From positions 1,798,001-1,862,000 of the forward strand of contig NZ_CP051627.1 of assembly GCF_023208015.1 (NCBI RefSeq): DNA of 64,000 bases. Reading direction: 5' to 3'. Under the pieces are notes generated by a model. It was not told the origin of the DNA and made no database searches. It saw nothing but the letters and a program-made list of their open reading frames with translations. Positions 52,756 through 61,630 of the stretch are shown here, piece by piece. How positions within the stretch are numbered: position 1 is the first letter of the stretch; each line of letters opens with the position of its first letter. Source of the DNA: Thermobifida alba. Its GTDB lineage: Bacteria > Actinomycetota > Actinomycetes > Streptosporangiales > Streptosporangiaceae. Position numbers and translations under genes: made by a program.

Positions 52756-53538
52756 TCACAGCCAGCCACGCCGGCCCGCGATCGCGTCGATCCGGGCGTG
52801 CAGGTATCCGGCCCAGTCCTGGCGGGTGGCGGTGGCGTGGTCGAAGGAGAATCCGATGTAGGTGTCGGAGCGTTCGGTCAGCAGTCCCGACTTGCGGTCC
52901 AGTTCGAGCACCACGTCCGCGCCGTGCTCGTCGGTGGCGAACGACAGTTCCAGTTCGTTGAGTCCCCGGTAGCGGGACGGGGGGCGGAACTCGATCTCCT
53001 GGTAGAACGGCAGCCGTTGGCGGGTGCCGCGCAGGCGCCCCCGCTCGGTGTCGGTGTGGACGATCACGAATCCCAGGGAGACGAGCGCGTCCAGCACCGC
53101 CTGCTGGGACGGCAGCGGCGCCACCCGGACCGGGTCGAGGTCTCCGGGGTCGATCGCCCCGGCGATGCTCAGCCGGGTGTTGACGCCCAGCCGCATCGGG
53201 TGGAGCAGGGTGCCCCGGTACCAGTTGAGCGGGGCTTCGAACGGGACTCGCAGTTCGAAGGGGACGGTGTAGCGGGCTCCGGGGGCCAGGTGCAGTGCGC
53301 CGCCGAGCCGCTGCCGGGTGAACTCCATGTCCCGGGTGTACTCGTTGTCGCCCGCCTCGACCTCCACCCGGGTCTGCAGGCCCACGGTGAGTTCCTCGAC
53401 CTGCTGGTCGACCGTGCCGCCCTGGATGTGCACCTGGCCGCGCAGCACACCGCCGGGGACGGCCACGGCGTCCTCCATGACCGTCTCCACTGAGGCCCCG
53501 CCGAAGCCGAGCCCGGCCAGCAGCCGCCGAAACGCCAT
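52756..53538 (-). CDS. Sporulation protein Spo0M family
   Basis: A 260-residue arrestin-fold protein. It begins FRRLLAGLGFGGASVETVME and continues GGVLRGQVHIQGG; EFTRQRLGG near residue 72 and YTVPFELRVPFEAPLN near 90 match Spo0M. In Bacillus the protein modulates sporulation through cell division; in actinomycetes its role is less clear. AGGGAGG precedes ATG 53538. The next gene on the strand is the AMP-ligase homologue, but their stop-to-start gap is over 100 bases. Confidence 0.89.
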   Translation of the reverse strand: MAFRRLLAGLGFGGASVETVMEDAVAVPGGVLRGQVHIQGGTVDQQVEELTVGLQTRVEVEAGDNEYTRDMEFTRQRLGGALHLAPGARYTVPFELRVPFEAPLNWYRGTLLHPMRLGVNTRLSIAGAIDPGDLDPVRVAPLPSQQAVLDALVSLGFVIVHTDTERGRLRGTRQRLPFYQEIEFRPPSRYRGLNELELSFATDEHGADVVLELDRKSGLLTERSDTYIGFSFDHATATRQDWAGYLHARIDAIAGRRGWL

Positions 53539-53675
53539 CTTCGCCTCCCTGTCAAGGACACAAGGGGCGAAGAGTTTAGTCCTCGGTTCTTCTGCCGCTG
53601 CTCCTGCCCTCTGCTCCGCTCCGGGGCGCAACACGCCCCGTAGGGGGAAGGGGACGGACAGGGGGCCCGCCCGGG

Positions 53676-54932
53676 TCAGGCCGCTGGGCGCCGTCCCAGC
53701 CAGGCGGTCACCGTGAAGACCGCCAAGGCCAGCGCCCCCGTGGCCGCCATCACCCAGACCATGCTCGCCAGCGACGCCTCGCCCCCCGCGGCGATGCCGG
53801 CCACCGCGGCCAGGAGCCCGCCGAACACGAACCGCGACGACCCGTTCAGCGCCGAGGCGGTTCCCGCCACGGACGGCGGCTGCGACGACAGCGCCAGCGT
53901 GGTCGCGCTGGGGAAGACCACCCCCATGCCGAACATCATGGCGGCCAGGGCCGCCGCCATCGTGAGCAGCCCGGCCGTGTCCGTGAACTGCATGACGACC
54001 ATCGACGCCACGGAGCCCACCCCCAGCAGCAGTCCCAGGAGCAGCCGCCGCGCGGTGTCGATCCGCCCGATCAGCAGGCCGCTCAACTGCGTGCCCGCCA
54101 TCAGCCCCACCGCGTTGAGCCCGAACAGCAGGGCGAACGTCTGGGGCGAGGCGCCCAGTTCGTTCTGCGACACGAAGGAGAAGGAGGAGATGTAGGTGAA
54201 CATCATCCCGAAGTTGAGGCTCAGCACCAGCGTGGGGCCGAGGAACCGCACATCGCGCAGCAGGCGGCCCACCGTGGCCGACAGTGCTCGGGGGCGCAGC
54301 GGCCGACGGTCGCCCCTCGGCAGGGTCTCGGGCAGGAAGAACAGCACCGCCAGGAATCCCAGCCCGTTGACCACGGCCAGCAGGGCGAAACTCAGCGGCC
54401 AGGGCCCCACCAGCAGCAGTTGGCCGCCCAACAGCGGTCCCAGGATCGGCGCCATGCCCGACACCAGCATCAACCGGGAGAAGAACCGCGCCGCCTCGTC
54501 CCCCTCGTACAGGTCGCGCACCACCGCGAGCGAGACGACCGCTCCCGCGGCCCCGGCCAGCCCCTGCACGAACCGGATCGCGACGAGGGCCTCCACCGAT
54601 CCGGCGAACATGCACAGCAGTGACGTCGCCATGAACAGCGCGGTGCCCGCCAGCAGCGGTCCGCGCCGCCCCCACGCGTCGCTCATCGGTCCCACCGCCA
54701 GCTGTCCCACGGCCAGTCCCAGCAGGGACGAGGTCAGCGTCAGCTGGACCCGCGCCTCGGTGGTGCCCAGGTCCTCGGCGATCGCCGGGAACGCCGGCAG
54801 GTACAGGTCGGTGGCCAGGGGGCCCGCGGCGGCCAGCACTCCCAGCACCACCGCCAGCAGCAGGGTGGAGCGCTGTCGCGGGCCGGTCGTGGTCGACGGG
54901 ACCGGTGAGGGGTTGGCCTCGCTGTGCGCCAC
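53676..54932 (-). CDS. Bcr/CflA family MFS transporter (second copy)
   Basis: A 418-residue twelve-segment exporter with ATDLYLPAFPAI near residue 38, GPMSDAWGRRGPLL near 79 and RFVQGLAGAAGAVVSLAVVRD. GTG 54932 with GAAGGAG is preferred to the longer frame to 55004. It is paralogous to 45702-47027, sharing the same order of motifs, but the two are not adjacent, so one may be an older duplicate. Substrate unknown. Confidence 0.9.
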   Translation of the reverse strand: MAHSEANPSPVPSTTTGPRQRSTLLLAVVLGVLAAAGPLATDLYLPAFPAIAEDLGTTEARVQLTLTSSLLGLAVGQLAVGPMSDAWGRRGPLLAGTALFMATSLLCMFAGSVEALVAIRFVQGLAGAAGAVVSLAVVRDLYEGDEAARFFSRLMLVSGMAPILGPLLGGQLLLVGPWPLSFALLAVVNGLGFLAVLFFLPETLPRGDRRPLRPRALSATVGRLLRDVRFLGPTLVLSLNFGMMFTYISSFSFVSQNELGASPQTFALLFGLNAVGLMAGTQLSGLLIGRIDTARRLLLGLLLGVGSVASMVVMQFTDTAGLLTMAAALAAMMFGMGVVFPSATTLALSSQPPSVAGTASALNGSSRFVFGGLLAAVAGIAAGGEASLASMVWVMAATGALALAVFTVTAWLGRRPAA

Positions 54933-55123
54933 TGCACTCCTTCGTAAAACAGGGGATGACCCGACAACAGGGGGCGGGTGGGACGCCAACCGCTGCCAAC
55001 ACACCGCCCGACGTAAAAAATCCGCAAAATCTCGTCGGATGATGTGATCTCCGTTACGTTGGCCGGCTCCGTCCCCGTCACCTGCCCGGTCGCCCGCCGC
55101 AGCGCGCGCACTAGGATCGGTCC

Positions 55124-55879
55124 GTGCTCCCGGAAATCACCCTCACCCGCTACGTCACGCCCCTGCGGGAGGGCGGCTCCCTTCCCGCCGTCGTCGAAGC
55201 CGACGACCTGGGGACCTACGTCATCAAGTTCGTCGGGGCGGGCCAGGGCCGCAAGTCCCTCATCGCCGAGGTCGTCTCCGGGGAACTGGCCCGCCGTCTC
55301 GGCCTGCCCGTCCCCGACCTCGCGCTCATCCACCTCGACCCGCTCGTCGCCCGCGCCGAACCCGACCCCGAGATCCAGGAACTGCTGCGGGCCAGCGCCG
55401 GACTCAACCTCGCCATGGACTACCTGCCGGGCTCCATCGGCTACGACCCTGCGGTGCACTCCCTCGACCCGGACCTGGCCGGACGCGTCGTGTGGTTCGA
55501 CGCCTTCACCAGCAACGTCGACCGCACCTGGCGCAACCCCAACCTGCTGTTGTGGCACGGCCGCCCCTACCTCATCGACCACGGGGCCAGCCTGATCTTC
55601 CACCACAACTGGCCGGGCGCCGACAACGCGGCCCGGCGCCCCTACGACGCCGCCGACCACGTGCTGGCCACCGCCCGCCCCGACCTGGCCGCCGCCGACG
55701 CCGCACTCGCCCCCCGCATCACCCGCGCGCTCCTCACCGAGGTCACCGCGCTCGTCCCCGACCAGTGGCTCGCCGACGAACCCGGCTTCGCCACCCCCGA
55801 CGAGGTACGCGCGGCCTACGTCCGCCACCTGCTGGCCCGTGCCGCCGACCGTTCCTGGCTCCCGGAGAGCGTCCGATGA
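55124..55879 (+). CDS. HipA-like kinase family protein
   Basis: A 251-residue protein of the HipA/PI3-4-kinase-like fold. The ATP-lysine strand is YVIKFVGAGQGRKSLIAEVVSGELARRLGL near residue 28. The catalytic loop is DAFTSNVDRTWRNPNLL near 126, and the metal-binding IDHGASL follows. It is much shorter than HipA (about 440) and has no HTH partner. It is followed by a DUF3037 gene in a 4-base ATGA overlap, a combination found widely in bacteria. A toxin role is not shown; the HipA-like domain could phosphorylate a protein. Confidence 0.85.
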   Translation: MLPEITLTRYVTPLREGGSLPAVVEADDLGTYVIKFVGAGQGRKSLIAEVVSGELARRLGLPVPDLALIHLDPLVARAEPDPEIQELLRASAGLNLAMDYLPGSIGYDPAVHSLDPDLAGRVVWFDAFTSNVDRTWRNPNLLLWHGRPYLIDHGASLIFHHNWPGADNAARRPYDAADHVLATARPDLAAADAALAPRITRALLTEVTALVPDQWLADEPGFATPDEVRAAYVRHLLARAADRSWLPESVR

Positions 55880-56256
55880 CCCGCGTCCCCTACGAGTACG
55901 CGCTGCTGCGTGTCGTTCCCGACCTGCGCCGCGGCGAGACCTTCAACGCCGGAGTGGTCCTGTACTGCCAGTCCCGCGATTTCCTGGCCGCGCACGTCCA
56001 CCTCGACGTGGACCGCCTGCACGCACTGGACCCCGGCGCCGACGCCGAGGCGGTGCGGTCCGCGCTGCGCGCCGTGGAGGCCGTGTGCGCGGCCGCTCCG
56101 GGGGCGGGTCCGGCCGCGGCCGAGGACGTCGGCCGCCGGTTCCGGTGGCTCACCGCCCCCCGCAGCACCGTCGTGCAGCCCGGCCCCGTGCACACCGGGC
56201 TCACCCTCGATCCGGCGGCCGAGGCCCGACGCCTGCTCGACCTGCTGGTGCGCTGA
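55876..56256 (+). CDS. DUF3037 protein coupled to HipA-like gene
   Basis: A 126-residue DUF3037 protein: YEYALLRVVPDLRRGETFNAGVVLYC at the N-terminus, with LDVDRLHALDP and a C-terminal TLDPAAEARRLLDLLVR. Its ATG overlaps the previous stop (ATGA). Its function is unknown; conserved pairing with the HipA-like protein suggests that they act together, either as a regulator or as an antitoxin-like partner. Confidence 0.87.
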   Translation: MTRVPYEYALLRVVPDLRRGETFNAGVVLYCQSRDFLAAHVHLDVDRLHALDPGADAEAVRSALRAVEAVCAAAPGAGPAAAEDVGRRFRWLTAPRSTVVQPGPVHTGLTLDPAAEARRLLDLLVR

Positions 56257-56269
56257 GCCGGGGCGCGGG

Positions 56270-57538
56270 TCAGTCGCAGGGGCAACAGCAGCAGTGGCTG
56301 CAGCAGTCCCCGCAGCAGTCCCCGCTGGGCCGGCAGCAGCCGGGATCGCAGCAGTCGCCGCACGACGCGCAGCACGCCTCGCGGGGGCGGCCCTTCCACG
56401 GGCCGGGGTAGGGGTCGCGGCAGCACACCTGTCCGGTGCAGGTCATGAACAGCGCCACCGCGCAGCCCGCCCAGAACCCCCGGCGCCGCGGCGGGTGCTC
56501 GGCCTCGGGCACGGTGCAGCACCACTGGCCCTGGTCGACGCGGGGCCGCCGGGGCCGCACGGTCTTTCGCGCCGGGTCGTCGCCGTGCTCGCCGGGGTGG
56601 GTGTCCGCCCGGGAGGTGCCGGGGCGGTGCGACGGCCCGGCGGCGTGTCCGGCCGCGGCGAAGCTCCGCCGCACCGCGCGGTCCAGTTCGTGCACCAGCA
56701 GGGCGTGGACCAGGCGGCCGTCGACGAACTCGGCCTCGGCCAGGGCCAGTCGCACGCCCAGCACCGCGTCGTCGCACAGCTGCCGTACCCGGGCGGGGTC
56801 GGTGCCGGTGGCGGTGATCGGGTTCCACGCGCCCGCGGCGCGGTCGGCCTCCTGGTCCTCCACCGCGTCCAGCAGGTGCGCCACCCGGCCGAACAGCCGT
56901 CCCGCCTCACGCAGCGCCGCCTCGTTGCCGGGTCTGCCGGCCAGCAGCGCGGTGTGCGCGAACGCCGCGGCGGTGGCCTCTTCGGTGGGTGCGGTGGCCG
57001 CCAGCAGGTCGTCGCCGGGGCCCAGGTCCGCCTCGACCTCGGTCTGCCGTTCGGCCGCGGCCAGCAGGGCGCCCGCGTCGAATCCCAGCTGCTGTCCCGC
57101 CTGCCGGGCCTGCCGGGCCCAGCGTGTGGAGACCGTCCGCGCCACGGCGCGCACCGGGGCGTGTCCGTACACGCCGTCGCCGTCGGCGACGTGGTCGGTG
57201 ACCTTGGCGGCGGCCAGCAGCAGCGATACCGACGCGGCCAGGTGCGCCCCCGTGCCGTGGGCGACCTCGGCGCGGTGCATGCCCCGTAGCGGGCACGGCC
57301 CGGCCGTACGCGTGCCGCCCGGGCCGGTCTGGGCGGCCACCAGGGCTGAGACCACCAGGCCGTCGTAGTTGGTGGCCACCCGCGCCGTCTGCCCGTGCCC
57401 GTCACGCAACGCCAGGCACAGCCCGCACAGGTGGGACAGCCACTGCACCGCCAGGTCGCCGGGGAGGGAATGCCGGCACGGCCGCAGGATTCCGAACACT
57501 CGAACCGTCGCTTTCGTCCGATCGGGGGTGGCGTGCAC
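56270..57538 (-). CDS. DUF5685 family protein with cysteine-rich tail
   Basis: A 422-residue protein. The N-terminal region shows FGILRPCRHSLPGDLAVQW, HLCGLCLALRDGHGQ and ATNYDGLVVSALVAAQ, the DUF5685 pattern, with paired Cys near residues 20 and 38-41. The C-terminal 50 residues contain about 18 Cys in CC and CxxC clusters with a Gly/Asp/Pro background, which could bind metal or clusters. GTG 57538 is the assumed start; a GTG 36 bases downstream is possible. It diverges from the second SNF2 gene. Confidence 0.8.
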   Translation of the reverse strand: MHATPDRTKATVRVFGILRPCRHSLPGDLAVQWLSHLCGLCLALRDGHGQTARVATNYDGLVVSALVAAQTGPGGTRTAGPCPLRGMHRAEVAHGTGAHLAASVSLLLAAAKVTDHVADGDGVYGHAPVRAVARTVSTRWARQARQAGQQLGFDAGALLAAAERQTEVEADLGPGDDLLAATAPTEEATAAAFAHTALLAGRPGNEAALREAGRLFGRVAHLLDAVEDQEADRAAGAWNPITATGTDPARVRQLCDDAVLGVRLALAEAEFVDGRLVHALLVHELDRAVRRSFAAAGHAAGPSHRPGTSRADTHPGEHGDDPARKTVRPRRPRVDQGQWCCTVPEAEHPPRRRGFWAGCAVALFMTCTGQVCCRDPYPGPWKGRPREACCASCGDCCDPGCCRPSGDCCGDCCSHCCCCPCD

Positions 57539-57696
57539 CTATGACCCGGTTCCGTGCCGTCCGGTTCCCTGTCGGACGGTGCTCCGCGCCGGGCCGTCCC
57601 CGCGGCGGAGACCGTGCGGGCCGGGGCGTACCGTTGTCGTCCCCGCCCGACATACTGGGTGCCGCACGAGGCGATGACGGACGAGGGAGGTGGGCC

Positions 57697-60660
57697 GTGC
57701 TGGTGGCGCACGCGGTCTGGGCCGGCGGCGCGCTCACCCTGTGGGCGGAGGACTCGACCGGCCGGGCCGTCACCGCCTCGCGTGCCGCCGTGCCGCCGCA
57801 CCCCTACGCGGCCGACGCCGCGACCCTGCGCGGTGCCCTGGCCGCGGCCCTGGGTCCCTCCGCCGCGGTCGAGCCGACCCGTCTGATGCTGCACCTGCCC
57901 GGTTCCGCCCGGCACCCGCTGCCCTCCCCCGCGCTGCCGCCGCCCGCCGGCAGTCCCGTCGTCTCCTCCCCCGCGCTGCGCCGCTGGTGTCTGGACGCCC
58001 TGGCGGTGCGCGCGGGCGCGGCCGGCCTGCTGTCCGCGCTGCGCGACGGCCGCGGCCGCCCCGGACCGGTGGTCGGCGCGGCACTGGCCCACCTGTTCGC
58101 GGTGCACGCCTTCGCCGAAGACCTCGTCGACCGCGCCCGGCTGGCCCCGCTCGCCGTCGGCGCGGAGCCGTGCCTGCGCTGGCGGCCCCTGCTGACCGGC
58201 GCCGACGCCGCCCACTTCGCCGACCTGTGCGCCGCTCTGCCGCCGCCCGCGTACGCCCACCACGCCCCCGACACTCCCCCCGACGCCAGTACGCAGGTCC
58301 ACGCGGTGCTGGGGGCGCTCGTCGACGAGGTCGCGCGTGCCCGGCTCGGCTCCGCGCCGCCGGGCGCCGCCCCGTGGACGGCCGCGCTCGCCGGGGTGGA
58401 CGCGCGCGCTCCCCGTCTCGACCCGGCGCTCCCCGGTCGGCTGCGTGAGGGGTTCGACACCGCCCAGCGTCCCTCCCGTCCCCGGCTGTTGCTGCGTCTG
58501 GCCGAACCCGACGCCGAGGCCGGTGCGGACGACTGGCGTCTGGAGCTGTGGGTGCAGTCCGCGTTCGACCCCAGCCTGCGGCTGCCGCTGCGGGACCTGT
58601 GGCGGGGTGAGGGCGGCGCCTGGCTGGGGCCCGAGGCCGAGACGGCCGCGCTGCGCGGGCTCGCGCGCGCCGCACGCGTCTTCCCTGCGCTGGACCGGGC
58701 TGTGGGGTCGCTGGCTCCTGACACCGTGCCGCTGTCCCTGCGTGAGGCGCACGCCTTCATCCGCGACGCCGCGCCCCGCCTGGACGCGGCCGGGATCACC
58801 GTGCTGCTGCCCGCGTGGAGCACGCACCCCGCGCTCGCCCTGACCCTGGCCGTGCGCGACCGGGCCCCGGCCCGGCGCGGCGGTCTGGGCGCCGACGATC
58901 TGGTCGACTTCTCCCTGGAGGCCGCGCTCGGCGGCCAGCGGGTCGACCTGGACGAGCTGGCCGAACTGGCGCGTCTCAAACAGCCTCTGGTGCGGCTGCG
59001 GGGCCGGTGGACGCTGGTGGACCCGGCGGCGCTGCGCCAGACCCTGGAACTGCTGCGCCGCCGGGGTCGGGGCCGGATGCGCCGCTCCCGCGCCCTGGCG
59101 TTGGCGTTGGGGTCCGCCCCCGACCTGCCCGCGCCGGTCGGGTCGGTGCACGCCGACGGCGCGTTGGGCGCGCTGTTGGACGGCGACTGCGAACACCGCC
59201 TGACCCCGCTGGACGCCCCGCCCGGCTTCCACGGGCAGCTCCGCCCCTACCAGCGGCGCGGCGCGGCCTGGCTGCGTTTCCTCAGCGACCTCGGGTTGGG
59301 GGCGATCCTCGCCGACGACATGGGGCTGGGCAAGACCGTGCAGTTGCTGGCGCTGCTCGCCGACGAGCGTGCCCGCGGCGTGTCGGGGCCGACCCTGCTG
59401 GTCTGTCCCGTCTCCCTGACCGGCAACTGGCTGCGGGAGGCCGCCCACTTCACCCCCGGTCTGCGGGTGCGGCTGCACCACGGCCCCGACCGGGTGCACG
59501 GCAACGCCCTGGCCCGTCTGCTGGGGGAGACCGACCTGCTGGTGACCACCTACGGGGTGGTCTCCCGCGACGCCGAGGAGTTGGCCGCCATGCCGTGGCG
59601 GCGGGTGGTCTGCGACGAGGCGCAGGCGATCAAGAACAGTCGGACCCGGCAGGCCCGGGCGGTGCGCGGCCTGCGCGCCGACACCCGCATCGCGCTGACC
59701 GGTACTCCCGTCGAGAACAACCTGGGCGAACTGTGGTCGATCATGGAGTTCGCCAATCCCGGCCTGCTGGGTCCGGCCGCCGGGTTCGAGCGTGCCTTCG
59801 CCGCCGCGGCGCGGGACGACGGGGGGCGGGCCGCGGCCCTGCTGCGCCGCCGCACCGGACCGTTCCTGCTGCGCCGCCTCAAAACTGACCGTGCGATCAT
59901 CTCCGACCTGCCCGACAAGCAGGAGATGCGCACGTGGTGCACGCTCACCCCGGAGCAGGCGTCGCTGTACCGGGCGGCGGTGGACGAGTTGACCGAGCGG
60001 CTCGACGACGCCGACGGTGTGCGGCGCAAGGGCCTGGTGTTGGCCACGCTGTCGAAGCTGAAGCAGATCTGCAACCATCCCGCGCAGTTCCTCGGTGACG
60101 GCTCGCCGCTGGCGGGCCGTTCCGGCAAGCTGGAGCGGTTGGAGCACCTGCTGGGCGAGGTGCTGGCCGTGGGCGACAAGGCGCTGTGCTTCACCCAGTA
60201 CACCGCGTTCGGGGACCGGCTCGCCCCCTATCTCGCCGAGACGCTGGGGTGCGAGGTGCTGTGGCTGCACGGCGGCACGCCGCGTCCCCGCCGGGAGGAG
60301 ATGACCCGCCGTTTCCAGGAGTCGGCGGAGCCGATGGTGTTCCTGCTGTCGTTGAAGGCCGCGGGCACCGGGCTGAACCTCACCGCCGCCAACCACGTGG
60401 TGCACGTGGACCGGTGGTGGAACCCGGCCGTGGAGAACCAGGCCACCGACCGTGCGTTCCGTATCGGGCAGCGCCGTGACGTGCAGGTCCGCAAACTGGT
60501 GTGTGTGGGCACGGTGGAGGAGCGGGTGGACGAGCTGATCGAACGGAAGAAGGCGCTGGCCGAGAGCGTGGTGGGCAGCGGGGAGGAGTGGCTGACCGAG
60601 TTGTCCACCGCCGAGCTGCGCGAGGTGGTGCGGCTGTCCGCCGAGGCGGTGGTCGGGTGA
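57697..60660 (+). CDS. SNF2-family DEAD/DEAH helicase (module 2)
   Basis: A 987-residue SNF2/RapA-like ATPase. The N-terminal region (VLVAHAVWAGGALTLWAEDSTG, then many Ala-rich helices) is followed by VRLRGRWTLVDP near residue 430. The motor has DDMGLGKT near 540, CDEAQAIKN near 640, LTGTPVENN near 667, KAAGTGLNL near 886 and RWWNPAVENQATDRAFRIGQ near 905. GTG 57697 with GGGAGG is chosen over the longer frame to 57541. It is followed by a SWIM gene in a GTGA overlap, exactly as in module 1 at 29430-33466. Confidence 0.92.
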   Translation: MLVAHAVWAGGALTLWAEDSTGRAVTASRAAVPPHPYAADAATLRGALAAALGPSAAVEPTRLMLHLPGSARHPLPSPALPPPAGSPVVSSPALRRWCLDALAVRAGAAGLLSALRDGRGRPGPVVGAALAHLFAVHAFAEDLVDRARLAPLAVGAEPCLRWRPLLTGADAAHFADLCAALPPPAYAHHAPDTPPDASTQVHAVLGALVDEVARARLGSAPPGAAPWTAALAGVDARAPRLDPALPGRLREGFDTAQRPSRPRLLLRLAEPDAEAGADDWRLELWVQSAFDPSLRLPLRDLWRGEGGAWLGPEAETAALRGLARAARVFPALDRAVGSLAPDTVPLSLREAHAFIRDAAPRLDAAGITVLLPAWSTHPALALTLAVRDRAPARRGGLGADDLVDFSLEAALGGQRVDLDELAELARLKQPLVRLRGRWTLVDPAALRQTLELLRRRGRGRMRRSRALALALGSAPDLPAPVGSVHADGALGALLDGDCEHRLTPLDAPPGFHGQLRPYQRRGAAWLRFLSDLGLGAILADDMGLGKTVQLLALLADERARGVSGPTLLVCPVSLTGNWLREAAHFTPGLRVRLHHGPDRVHGNALARLLGETDLLVTTYGVVSRDAEELAAMPWRRVVCDEAQAIKNSRTRQARAVRGLRADTRIALTGTPVENNLGELWSIMEFANPGLLGPAAGFERAFAAAARDDGGRAAALLRRRTGPFLLRRLKTDRAIISDLPDKQEMRTWCTLTPEQASLYRAAVDELTERLDDADGVRRKGLVLATLSKLKQICNHPAQFLGDGSPLAGRSGKLERLEHLLGEVLAVGDKALCFTQYTAFGDRLAPYLAETLGCEVLWLHGGTPRPRREEMTRRFQESAEPMVFLLSLKAAGTGLNLTAANHVVHVDRWWNPAVENQATDRAFRIGQRRDVQVRKLVCVGTVEERVDELIERKKALAESVVGSGEEWLTELSTAELREVVRLSAEAVVG

Positions 60661-61349
60661 GTCCGCCGGGGCGCTGGTCGCGTCTGCTGTCCGCGGCGTT
60701 GGAGCTGCCCGGTGACGGGCCGCCGTCGTGTGGTGCCGTGCTGGACCTGCGCGTCACTTCGGGCGAGGTGCTCGCCCGGGTCGGTGCGTCCCGGGAGGGG
60801 GCGCACCGGGTGAGTCTGATCCTGCCCGTGTTGGACGCCGCGCAGTGGGACACGGTGGCGGCGGCGCTGGGCAGCCAGCCGCTGTTCCGTGCCCACCTGC
60901 TCGCCGGCCGTCTTCCGGTGGAGGTGGCGCGGGTCTTCGAGGTGCTGGGGCTGGGGTTGCTGCCGCGGGGGCGGGCGGAGTTGGTGGCGACCTGCTCGTG
61001 CCCGGAGTGGCGCGAGGTGTGCGGGCACGTCTCGGCGGTGCTGGAGGCCCTGGCCCGGCGGGTGGACGCCGACCCGTTCGTCCTGGTGGCCTGGCGGGGG
61101 CTGGACCGCGGCGCGCTGCTGGCCGCGGTTCGCGCCCACAGCCGCGCGGGACGGGAGGAGGCGGGGGACGGCGGTGATGCGGTGCCGCCGGTGCGGGTGG
61201 CGGCCCGTCCCCTGCCCGCCGACCCCGCGGAGTTCTGGTGTGCTCCCGCGCTGCCCGCACCGCCCGGCGGCGGCGCTGCGGCGCCGCCGGGGGTCCTCGA
61301 CGGTCCGCTGGCTCCGCTCTATGCGCGGCTGCTCCGCCGCTCCCGGTGA
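60657..61349 (+). CDS. SWIM zinc-finger protein (module 2)
   Basis: A 230-residue protein whose GTG overlaps the helicase stop (GTGA). The SWIM motif CSCPEWREVCGH lies near residues 113-124. The N-terminal part has a WSRLLSAALE start and LPVEVARVFEVLGLGLLP just before the finger. It is shorter than the module 1 partner (406). Its last residues and stop are duplicated by an 89-base tandem repeat (61279-61456), so the same tail could also be reached from the second copy. Confidence 0.85.
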   Translation: MSPPGRWSRLLSAALELPGDGPPSCGAVLDLRVTSGEVLARVGASREGAHRVSLILPVLDAAQWDTVAAALGSQPLFRAHLLAGRLPVEVARVFEVLGLGLLPRGRAELVATCSCPEWREVCGHVSAVLEALARRVDADPFVLVAWRGLDRGALLAAVRAHSRAGREEAGDGGDAVPPVRVAARPLPADPAEFWCAPALPAPPGGGAAAPPGVLDGPLAPLYARLLRRSR

Positions 61350-61456
61350 GCCCGCCCCGCTTCCCGCCGGCGCCGCCGGGGGTCCTCGACGGTCCGCTGG
61401 CTCCGCTCTATGCGCGGCTGCTCCGCCGCTCCCGGTGAGCCCGCCCCGCTTCCCGC
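61279..61456. repeat. Perfect 89-bp tandem duplication
   Basis: Two exact copies, 61279-61367 and 61368-61456, cover the last 23 codons and stop of the SWIM gene plus 18 bases downstream. A third, diverged start follows at 61457. Perfect identity implies a recent duplication or slippage event. The second copy gives a short open frame with no start of its own. Confidence 0.9.
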
Positions 61457-61630
61457 CGGCGGCGTCGGGGGGTCCTCGGTCGTGCCGGGCGCCGTGCGGC
61501 TTGGGGGCGGCGTCGGGGGTGCGGGTATCCTCCACGCGGCGCCGTGTGCGCGTGCCGCGGCTTCGCACCGACGGCACGGAGGGAGGGCGGCGTCCCGAGG
61601 AGCCCGCCACGATCGAGGGGAACGCCATCC

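Noticed and set aside
56443-60405. A 1320-codon minus-strand frame across DUF5685 and the SNF2 gene
   Set aside because: Low-complexity antisense of the helicase gene; no recognisable fold.
61238-61438. Separate 66-codon gene ending in the second repeat copy
   Set aside because: It is produced by the tandem duplication of the SWIM gene end and has no start context of its own.
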